IMG/VR virus record: IMGVR_UViG_3300020467_000007
Coordinates: 1-49,962 of that record
From: a virus
DNA length: 49,962 nucleotides
Reading direction: 5' to 3' (one strand)
In this document: piece by piece, positions 15,156 through 21,938 of the stretch
Position numbering within the stretch: position 1 is the stretch's first letter
Layout of the letters: each line of letters begins with the position of its first letter
Made by a program: the position numbers and the translations under genes
Notes under the pieces: model-generated
Database searches by the model: none
What the model saw: only the letters and a program-made list of their open reading frames with translations
Told to the model about the DNA's origin: nothing

Positions 15156-16445
15156 ATGGGGGAGGGAAAAGATTTTAGGCGCGGACATGCGCTTTATCAA
15201 GGCCCGATATCTTATCGAGGAATACCCCCAAAACATACCATGAGTGAATCAGAAGAACCCCAAGAAGAACCCCAAGAAGAGAAACCTGTTTTTGCAGCAC
15301 AAATTCCTGACCTCCCATTGGAGGATTTTGAAATTGATTCAGACGCAAATGAAGATACAATCGAGGACGAATCAGGTGGCGCGTTGTGCTACGCTTTCAT
15401 CGGCGCAGGGCAAGGGGGAGGCAGAATGGCTAAAGCATTCTATGACCTTGGCTACAAAAAAACCTTAGCGATCAACACAGCCAAAAATGATCTCAATCTA
15501 TTAGACTTACCTGACCAGCATAAATTCTATATCGACCACTATGGAGATCAGGGGGCGGGAAAGGATCAGACTAAAGCCAGCCTTGCATTTGAAGCTCGGG
15601 AGCAGGAAGTTTTTGATAAATTAAAAAGCATTGTTGGGGAAAATGTTGACCGTATCATCATATGTGCGGGTGTTGCAGGAGGTTCTGGTGGAGGCTCAGT
15701 CACACCTTTGATTAAATTATGTAAAAAGTATTTCACCTATGTGGGCCGAGATGACGCATCTGAAAGAATTGGAGTTATTGCGTCTCTGCCAACCGCTGGT
15801 GAATCTGCATCGCCTGTTGTAGCAGAAAATGCATACAACCGAATGAAGCAACTTTGCGAGATGGCTGATAAAAAACAGTTCTCTCCACTCATTATTGTTG
15901 ATAACCAAAAAATCAAAAAACTCTACCCAAAACTTACAGTTAAGGCGTTTTGGCCTACTATCAACAATACGGTTGCTGGCTTATTCCACACCTTTAATGT
16001 TTTATCAACACAAAATTCTGACTACACCTCGTTTGATCCGCAGGATTATGACAGTGTGATGAAATCTGCGGGATGTATGATTATGGGGGTAACGACAGTT
16101 AAGGATTTTGAATCTGAAACAGGTATATCTACAGCCCTCAAATCAAACCTAGAGAAAACTCTACTGGCAGAAGGATTTGATCTCAAAACAGCAACTGCGG
16201 CTGCTGGAGTAGTTGTGGGTGGAACTTCAATATTTGAAAATACCGAAGGTCTCATGGACAATCTTGAACACGCCTTCTCCACCTTAGCTGCCATTACAGG
16301 AAACGCACTAGTTCATAGAGGAATTTACGAAGACCCCTCTAGAGACAAGTTGGTTGTTTATACTCTTATTGGAGGTTTAGATGCTCCACAAAAAAGATTG
16401 GAAGCTCTCACTAAATTCATAAAATTGAATCCAGATAAAGAGTAA
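15156..16445 (+). CDS. FtsZ/tubulin-like GTPase
   Basis: Predicted filament-forming GTPase. Residues 81-91 (FIGAGQGGGRM) are the first nucleotide loop and NTAKNDL (107-113) matches the FtsZ NTDxxxL site. GDQGAGKDQT (130-139) matches the GLGAGxNPE loop, and AGVAGGSGGGS (171-181) is the tubulin signature (GGGTGTG in FtsZ). The T7 loop reads SFDPQDYDSVM (292-302), keeping both acidic residues (D294, D297) of NxDxxDV but with Ser for Asn. Residues 1-75 are an acidic, disordered-looking extension with Glu/Pro repeats; a second start at 15240 would remove 28 of them. Phage tubulins such as PhuZ centre DNA or partition plasmid-like genomes. Sequence here is closer in feel to FtsZ. The role is unknown. 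Confidence 0.85.
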   Translation: MGEGKDFRRGHALYQGPISYRGIPPKHTMSESEEPQEEPQEEKPVFAAQIPDLPLEDFEIDSDANEDTIEDESGGALCYAFIGAGQGGGRMAKAFYDLGYKKTLAINTAKNDLNLLDLPDQHKFYIDHYGDQGAGKDQTKASLAFEAREQEVFDKLKSIVGENVDRIIICAGVAGGSGGGSVTPLIKLCKKYFTYVGRDDASERIGVIASLPTAGESASPVVAENAYNRMKQLCEMADKKQFSPLIIVDNQKIKKLYPKLTVKAFWPTINNTVAGLFHTFNVLSTQNSDYTSFDPQDYDSVMKSAGCMIMGVTTVKDFESETGISTALKSNLEKTLLAEGFDLKTATAAAGVVVGGTSIFENTEGLMDNLEHAFSTLAAITGNALVHRGIYEDPSRDKLVVYTLIGGLDAPQKRLEALTKFIKLNPDKE

Positions 16446-16460
16446 TTTAAATTTAAAATA

Positions 16461-16847
16461 ATGCCCTTTTACGTTTATAAGCATCCCGAAAAAGAAGAAT
16501 ACGAAGAGGTTCTTCAAGGAATGAGTGAAGAGCATACTTACTCCAAAGATGGAGTTGAGTGGGAGCGGGTTTTTCTTCCTCCCAACACTTCTGTTTCTAC
16601 TTCAGTCGATCCGTTTGATGCAAATAGTTTTATAGAAAAAACGGGGAACATGAAAGGTACTGTAGGAGACATGATGGACTTATCTGCTGAATTAAGTGAA
16701 AAAAGGGCCGCTGACTCTAAAGATGGCAAAGACCCTGTAAAGCAAAAGTATTTCGAAGAATATTCAAAGGCAAGGAAAGGCGCGAAGCACCCCGACTCAA
16801 TGAAGAAATTCGAAAACAGCAGGGTAGAGGTGGACTACGATGGTTGA
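16461..16847 (+). CDS. FmdB-like small protein without cysteines, 128 aa
   Basis: Short hydrophilic protein. The N-terminus (MPFYVYKHPEKEEYEEV) has the strand pattern of the FmdB-type zinc ribbon, but the cysteines that bind zinc in that family are absent. A middle GTVGDMMDLSAELSEKRA helix and a very basic C-terminal region (KQKYFEEYSKARKGAKHPD) follow. Similar proteins occur in phages of this kind, to my knowledge without an assigned function. It follows the FtsZ-like gene by 15 bases and ends the rightward operon two bases from the end of the convergent fibre gene, with no terminator between. A virion-maturation or DNA-binding role is possible but unsupported. Confidence 0.6.
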   Translation: MPFYVYKHPEKEEYEEVLQGMSEEHTYSKDGVEWERVFLPPNTSVSTSVDPFDANSFIEKTGNMKGTVGDMMDLSAELSEKRAADSKDGKDPVKQKYFEEYSKARKGAKHPDSMKKFENSRVEVDYDG

Positions 16848-16848
16848 T

Positions 16849-17718
16849 TTACCTTATGCCTGTTAGGGCAACTCCTGTCCAATCGCCATTTTCGGTTTTA
16901 AATAGCAACTGATCTCCAGACATCGCCAACTGCCCAGTTTGTACGTCTGCGGCAGGAAGGTTAAAAATATCTCGCGCATAGGGTAGTTGAAAATGTAACC
17001 CTGTAGTAAATGTCTTTTTACCTATTATGGTTTGTTCTGACCCTACCGCGCCCACATTAACATAATTCTCGCCAGTTAATAAGCCTGTAACATCATGCAT
17101 CGTTGCTAACGGGAAGCCAGTTGCGTAGCCCTGCCCTAAGATTGATAAATTACCTGAAAATAAACCACTATAACTTGAGTCTACAGCTAGATTTGATCCA
17201 AGGATATTTGGCCCCCCTTGAAACAATGTTCCTCCCTCAAAATTTATATCTAAATAGTCATTTCTCAGAGCAGTAGTGATAGCACCTTTACTATCGGTCA
17301 AAACAACCGTACCTGTAGTGGCATCAGGGAAATTCACAGCATTTCCGACACTCATACAACTAACACTCTTCGGCGCAAAATTCAGGCTAGTGCCGTTGAA
17401 CGCGATATGTGAAACACCACTCATGCTAATGCCATTGCAATTTGCCACCAAAGCGTTGTCAGCTATAACAGTATTAAGAGAATTATTTATTACAAATGCA
17501 CCACTAGATACGTCATAGGTGTTAGACGATTTCTTTGCTAAAGGGAAAACAGGCTGTTCGTTTAATGTTAATCCCCCTGAAAAATTAAAGTCCCCCGTCA
17601 AACCTCTAGACAAATCAAGGGATAACCCCGTATCAGTCGAATGAATTTTGATGTCTCCAGAAGGGCTATGAGTAAGTCGTGGTTCGCGCTGTTCTGGTTG
17701 AATTTTGTTAAAGGCCAT
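16849..17718 (-). CDS. Putative tail fibre / receptor-binding structural protein
   Basis: A 289-residue, beta-rich, Gly/Ser/Thr/Asn-rich protein with few charges, typical of phage fibres. Repeated short strand-turn units (SGDIKIHSTDTGLSLDLS, TGDFNFSGGLTLNEQ, GNLSILGQGYATG) suggest a trimeric beta structure. The C-terminus (LAMSGDQLLFKTENGDWTGV) resembles the small capping segment at the end of many fibre proteins. The start chosen is ATG at 17716-17718 (MAFNKIQ); the longer reading begins at a TTG and runs to the divergent gene. It stands alone between two rightward operons, away from the other tail genes. A GTGTAA motif lies 25 bases before the start. Confidence 0.6.
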   Translation of the reverse strand: MAFNKIQPEQREPRLTHSPSGDIKIHSTDTGLSLDLSRGLTGDFNFSGGLTLNEQPVFPLAKKSSNTYDVSSGAFVINNSLNTVIADNALVANCNGISMSGVSHIAFNGTSLNFAPKSVSCMSVGNAVNFPDATTGTVVLTDSKGAITTALRNDYLDINFEGGTLFQGGPNILGSNLAVDSSYSGLFSGNLSILGQGYATGFPLATMHDVTGLLTGENYVNVGAVGSEQTIIGKKTFTTGLHFQLPYARDIFNLPAADVQTGQLAMSGDQLLFKTENGDWTGVALTGIR

Positions 17719-17743
17719 GATATAATAGATTATCTTTAATAGA

Positions 17744-17749
17744 TTACAC
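17744..17749 (-). promoter_or_regulatory. GTGTAA leader motif before the lone fibre gene
   Basis: Minus-strand GTGTAA in the 38-base divergent gap, 25 bases before the fibre-like ATG. The same spacing class is seen before the first tail tube gene (26 bases). Confidence 0.3.
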
Positions 17750-17756
17750 AAATTCA

Positions 17757-18314
17757 ATGAAATTTACGCTTTATAAACCCAACTCAAAAAATACAGGATC
17801 AGCATTTAGCTTTGATTTAACCAAAGATAAAAAAGAAAACGCAGTTCTCTATGTTTCAATGATCCAACAGCACAGTTGGAATGATCAATCCAAAAACGGC
17901 TCTTTCAAGGAAAATGCCAAAAATCCCGAAAAATCTGGAACGATTAAATTTTCTGCCACTGAAGCTGGGGAGCTTCTTTCGTCCCTAAAGACCAGAATCC
18001 CGTTTGTGGCTTTTCATCGAAAAGGAGAAGATACAACCATTATTAGGTTTACTCCGTGGGATAAAAAAAGAAAAATCAAAATCCAAGATGGAGACAAGTT
18101 TTATGACACTCCAGCCTTTGGTTTAAGTGTATGCCGCAATTCTAGCCAAACATTTAAGCTGCCCTTGGAGGCAGGAGAAACAGAAGCTTTAGCGGAGCTT
18201 TTAAAACTTTATATCCGCGAATCATTCGTTCAACAACCTTATGAAGCAAAAACGCCTTATACCAAAAAAGAAGAAATCAAAGAAGAAATCGAAGACGACG
18301 ACGTTCCGTTCTAA
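17757..18314 (+). CDS. ssb: Single-stranded DNA-binding protein with SSB-type acidic tip
   Basis: Probable ssDNA-binding protein. The strongest evidence is the C-terminus: a Lys/Glu-rich linker and then EEIEDDDVPF, nearly identical to the DDDIPF tip by which bacterial SSB recruits replication and repair partners. The body (residues 1-150) is basic and strand-rich, with aromatic residues placed for base stacking (AFHRKGEDTTIIRFTPWDKK) and a SGTIKFSATEAGELLSSLK segment. I cannot tell from sequence whether the fold is OB, PC4/Whirly-like or another. It begins the second rightward operon and supplies the SSB expected to work with the UvsX and helicase encoded at the left. Its last 74 bases also encode the start of the next gene. 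Confidence 0.72.
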   Translation: MKFTLYKPNSKNTGSAFSFDLTKDKKENAVLYVSMIQQHSWNDQSKNGSFKENAKNPEKSGTIKFSATEAGELLSSLKTRIPFVAFHRKGEDTTIIRFTPWDKKRKIKIQDGDKFYDTPAFGLSVCRNSSQTFKLPLEAGETEALAELLKLYIRESFVQQPYEAKTPYTKKEEIKEEIEDDDVPF

Positions 18315-20052
18315 GTTAAAGGTTTTAGTTCATTCCAACCATAGCCGCATGGTTACAGGGTTTGGGAAAAATGCTAAAAATGTGCTACTCGCGCTCCATG
18401 AAGACCCTGATATAGAAGTAATTGAAGCGGCTAATGGAGTTAATTATGGAACCAACTTGCTAACCCCTTGGAAATCCTATGGGACAGGTCTCGCTGACCA
18501 AAATAAACTTGAAGCAATTAAAAATGACCCATTAAAACAGAGGTGTGCAGCTTATGGAGGCTACACAATTGACGAAATTATAAACGACTGTAAGCCTGAT
18601 GTTTATTTAGGTATTGAAGATATATGGGCATTCCAATCTTATGAAACCAAACCTTGGTGGAATAAAATAAACAAGGTTTTATGGACAACTCTAGATAGCT
18701 TGCCGATTCTCGATCAGGCTATAGACATGGCTCCGAAGTGCGATAAAATGCTTGTCTGGGCATCGTTTGCAGAAGAAGAGATGAAAAGACTCGGCCACAA
18801 GGAGGTCGAAACTCTACATGGAGCCGTTAACTATGACCACTTTAAGCCCCTAGAAAATAAAAACGAAATAAAGGAAAGGTTTGGTCTAAATGGATTCTAC
18901 ACAATAGGTTTTGTTTTTAAAAACCAGCTAAGAAAGTCTGTTCCCAACCTACTTGATGGGTTTAAAATTTTTAAGGAAAAAAACCCCGAAAAACACCCGA
19001 AACTTCTGCTGCATACCGATTGGGGAGAAAAAGGAGCAAACAATTGGGATATTCCAAGGTATCTAAAGGAAAAAGAGATTGATAAAAACGACGTTCTAGC
19101 CACTTATGTTTGCCACGCTTGCGACTTTTATAGCATAGCGCCCTATCAAGGTGAAGATAAAAATTGTCCGTCATGCGGCTCCAAGGAAACATTCAAGACA
19201 AAAAATAGCGCAAAAGGAGTTGGGGAAAAAGAACTCAATGAAATTTATAATTGCATGGATGTATACTGCCACCCATTCACAAGCGGGGGTCAAGAGTTGC
19301 CCGTGCAAGAAGCCAAGGCTGCTGGGTTAATAACCTTAGTTACTGAATATTCCTGCGGAACCGACTCATGCTACCCCCATCAAGGTGGACTTGCCTTAAA
19401 GTGGAATGAATATCGCGAGCCAAGCACTCAGTTTATAAAAGCTTCGACTTGCCCGAATGACATCGCGCTGAAACTCAAGATAGCCGCTGAAATGCCTCAA
19501 GAAAAAAGAGAAGAAATAATAAAAAACGGAATCGACTATGTAAAGAAGGAGTTTTCTATCAAAAACACTACCAAAAAATTAAAAGAAATTCTGTTAAATC
19601 TCAAAAAACCCAAAATAGAAGAAAACGCCGAAACCGACAAAGACGAAGCGCCTCAAGCACCCTCTTTTGAGGACTTTTTGGATAAAAACCCAGAGGATCG
19701 AATACTGATAGTCGTTCCTGAATCTGCTGGTGATGTTTTTATGAGCACATCTTTATTACCCTCTATCAAAAAGACATACCCAACTAAAGACCTATATTTT
19801 GCAACTAAACAGGAATACACACCTATACTGGAAGGCAACCCCTACATATATAAAATATTATCATATCAACCTGAAATGGAAAGCCTCCCCATGATGGAGG
19901 GTAGGTTAGGTCACAAGGGTTATTTCGAAATATGCTTCCTTCCCCATATCGGAACGCAGAGGCATCTAGACTACCTTCATCAAGGAGATGCGGATAAAAT
20001 AATGTTCGACATACACTCCCCAAATTACAATAAGACACATGCACTTAATTGA
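18241..20052 (+). CDS. Two-domain glycosyltransferase: GT4-like domain plus N-terminal half of a GT9 domain
   Basis: Residues 26-450 form a GT-B enzyme: KVLVHSNHSRMVTGFGKNA opens the first Rossmann domain, GFVFKNQLRKSVPNLLDGF the second, and SGGQELPVQEAKAAG is the donor motif, with its first glutamate replaced by Gly. A zinc-ribbon insertion (Cys291, Cys294, Cys309, Cys312) interrupts the second domain. After an acidic linker, residues 486-600 (RILIVVPESAGDVFMSTSLL) are the acceptor-side Rossmann half of a GT9 heptosyltransferase-like domain. That domain continues in the next reading frame, which overlaps by 14 bases. The only start upstream of the conserved first strand is the ATG at 18241, giving a 74-base overlap with the SSB-like gene and a Lys-rich leader peptide. 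Substrates are unknown. Confidence 0.8.
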   Translation: MKQKRLIPKKKKSKKKSKTTTFRSKLKVLVHSNHSRMVTGFGKNAKNVLLALHEDPDIEVIEAANGVNYGTNLLTPWKSYGTGLADQNKLEAIKNDPLKQRCAAYGGYTIDEIINDCKPDVYLGIEDIWAFQSYETKPWWNKINKVLWTTLDSLPILDQAIDMAPKCDKMLVWASFAEEEMKRLGHKEVETLHGAVNYDHFKPLENKNEIKERFGLNGFYTIGFVFKNQLRKSVPNLLDGFKIFKEKNPEKHPKLLLHTDWGEKGANNWDIPRYLKEKEIDKNDVLATYVCHACDFYSIAPYQGEDKNCPSCGSKETFKTKNSAKGVGEKELNEIYNCMDVYCHPFTSGGQELPVQEAKAAGLITLVTEYSCGTDSCYPHQGGLALKWNEYREPSTQFIKASTCPNDIALKLKIAAEMPQEKREEIIKNGIDYVKKEFSIKNTTKKLKEILLNLKKPKIEENAETDKDEAPQAPSFEDFLDKNPEDRILIVVPESAGDVFMSTSLLPSIKKTYPTKDLYFATKQEYTPILEGNPYIYKILSYQPEMESLPMMEGRLGHKGYFEICFLPHIGTQRHLDYLHQGDADKIMFDIHSPNYNKTHALN

Positions 20053-21166
20053 AAGATATTCTCTGTCAACAGGGCTTCAAATAGACAACCCGACAATATC
20101 AGAACAATTTTTTCCAATTGTTTGTGATAAATATATTTGCTTCCACGCTTCTTCTAAAGATAATCTCAGAGACTACGATTATTGGGATGAGGTAAAAGCA
20201 TTGTTAAATCCTTTTGTTAAAAAATTTAAACTAAAAACAGTCCAAATAGGAGTAGAAAAAGACCCAAGCCTAAATTGCGATATAGACTTACGAGGTAAGA
20301 CTACTATGAGGCAAATGGCTTATGTTGTTAAAAAAAGCGATTTGTTTATTGGGGTGGACTCGTTTCCTGCTCACCTAGCAGGATTTTTTAATAAAAAAAT
20401 GGTTTCTATTTACTCCAATTCCTTTGCTGCTTGTGTGAGACCCTATTGGGGCGACCCAAAAAATCAAAAAATTATCGAAACAGAACGACCTAATGGTGAA
20501 AAACCTTCTTTTTCTTTTAGCGAAAATCCAAAAACAGTAAACAGAATAAAGCCCGAGCAAATCGCCAATGCAGCCTTGGAGCTTTTTGGAGAAAGTAAAT
20601 TAAAACACAAAACTCTTTTTGTAGGAGAGCTTTGCAAGGAAATGTGCGTAGAAGTCATTCCCACAAAACACACAAAAATTGTATCTGAAAGAATAGATGT
20701 TAGGATGGATATAAGTCACAATGAAGAAGTTTTAAGAGACATACTTGAAAGAAACTCTGTAGAGGTTACGACATCCAAACCTATAAGCGAGGAATTGCTT
20801 GCCTCTCGACGCATTACTAAAATAGTCTACAAGGCAGACGAATTGGATGAAGATTTTCTTTCTTTAATAAAAAAATATGGAATAAAAAACGCACTTATTT
20901 GCACCTCCGAAAAAAACATCTCTTCTCAAAGGTCAAAATTCATTGACTGCCTAATAAATGAAATTCAAGATAACCAAATTATACAGCAAAACAAGGGTAG
21001 ATTTTCAGATCGCTATTTAAATAGAATAAAAATCAAAAGCGGTAAAAAAATAATCTGTGGAGACAATGTTTACGATACCTTGTATGATTTTAGGGACAGG
21101 AGAAATTCAGACGATTTTTTCCTTGACCTAGATTGGTTTATGATTTATTATGACGGTAATGAGTGA
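20039..21166 (+). CDS. C-terminal half of GT9-like domain plus extra domain, 375 aa
   Basis: The first 180 residues carry the donor-binding half of a GT9/heptosyltransferase: DLFIGVDSFPAHLAGFFN, then KMVSIYSNSF, matching the family signature vDSgpaHlAaalg plus a following V-x-lyG strand. The opening HLIERYSLSTGLQ is what normally joins the two halves of GT9 proteins. The first half lies at the end of the preceding gene in another frame. Residues 190-375 form a further region I do not recognise, Lys/Glu-rich with alternating helices and strands. It either starts at its own ATG, 14 bases inside the previous gene, or is joined to it by a frameshift. It probably acts as a cytoplasmic partner subunit. 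Confidence 0.68.
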   Translation: MHLIERYSLSTGLQIDNPTISEQFFPIVCDKYICFHASSKDNLRDYDYWDEVKALLNPFVKKFKLKTVQIGVEKDPSLNCDIDLRGKTTMRQMAYVVKKSDLFIGVDSFPAHLAGFFNKKMVSIYSNSFAACVRPYWGDPKNQKIIETERPNGEKPSFSFSENPKTVNRIKPEQIANAALELFGESKLKHKTLFVGELCKEMCVEVIPTKHTKIVSERIDVRMDISHNEEVLRDILERNSVEVTTSKPISEELLASRRITKIVYKADELDEDFLSLIKKYGIKNALICTSEKNISSQRSKFIDCLINEIQDNQIIQQNKGRFSDRYLNRIKIKSGKKIICGDNVYDTLYDFRDRRNSDDFFLDLDWFMIYYDGNE

Positions 21167-21938
21167 TAAAAAGATTTACGGCCCTGATATTTACAAGAGA
21201 AATGAGCATGGTTTGCTTGAAAACGTGGACTATGTTTTTAATGAGGATGGCTCTATAGATTGGAGGGCTATGATTAAGGCTGAGTTCCTTTATCCCAATA
21301 AAGGATGGTTCGACGCTCGTAACAAGCCAACCCCCAAAACAAGCGAGGGTTTAGACGACAAACAGCTTCTTATTATGCTCGGAGGCATCAAAGAATTAGC
21401 CAAGCTCAGAGGGTATTCTAGTATTGATTTTGAAGTAAATAATGTTTCAGATGGGTATGTAACCGCTAAATGCACTATCAACTGGGTAGATAATTATGAA
21501 ACCGCCCAAGAATATAACACTACCTATTCAGATGTGGCTAACGCCACTCTTGCTAACACAGATGCTTTTTGCGCCAAATTCCTAGAAACTATAGCTTGCA
21601 ATAGAGCATTTGTAAGATGCGTAAGAAATTACCTCAACATCCACATTGTTGGAGCAGATGAGATTGATAAATCTAGAGGTGCAGATAACGCCACCTCTGT
21701 GGAGTATGACGGTGGAGGAGGGGACTCTGGAAGCATGGCCATAACACCTTCAGGAACGCTTGAGAAGGCTTTGAAGGAAAAACATGAAATAGAGTCCTTT
21801 AAAGGTTTCAAAGAGCTTCTAAGAGCCTTATGGAAGGAAGAGTCCTACCGTAATGAAGAGGCGGCTGATTGGCTAAACTATTCTGATATTCCAGCAAAAG
21901 AGTGTCGCAAGCTCATTGCGATTGTTAAAAAATCATAG
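21159..21938 (+). CDS. Unrecognised protein, possible ssDNA annealase, 259 aa
   Basis: I do not recognise this protein with confidence. Residues 60-165 have a compact alpha/beta pattern: KQLLIMLGGIKELAKLRGY, a strand pair (VTAKCTINWV), then a long helix with NTDAFCAKFLETIACNRAFV followed by RCVRNYLNI. A helix of T-x-A-x-x-R-A-x-x-R-x-L character after a beta sheet is reminiscent of Rad52/Erf-type annealases, but key identities are too few for a firm call. A Gly-rich linker (DGGGGDSGS) leads to a small helical C-terminal domain. The start preferred is ATG at 21159, which gives an 8-base overlap with the previous stop; ATG at 21150 is also open. Being in an operon with the SSB-like gene supports DNA metabolism. 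Confidence 0.55.
   Translation: MSDKKIYGPDIYKRNEHGLLENVDYVFNEDGSIDWRAMIKAEFLYPNKGWFDARNKPTPKTSEGLDDKQLLIMLGGIKELAKLRGYSSIDFEVNNVSDGYVTAKCTINWVDNYETAQEYNTTYSDVANATLANTDAFCAKFLETIACNRAFVRCVRNYLNIHIVGADEIDKSRGADNATSVEYDGGGGDSGSMAITPSGTLEKALKEKHEIESFKGFKELLRALWKEESYRNEEAADWLNYSDIPAKECRKLIAIVKKS

Noticed and set aside
17705-17726. TTGTTA and TATAAT before the SSB-like gene as a promoter
   Set aside because: The spacer is only 10 bases, too short for sigma70 recognition.
17719-17757. TTG start giving 13 extra residues for the lone fibre gene
   Set aside because: The extension reads through the divergent leader with a hydrophobic peptide; MAFNKIQ at 17718 is a better start.
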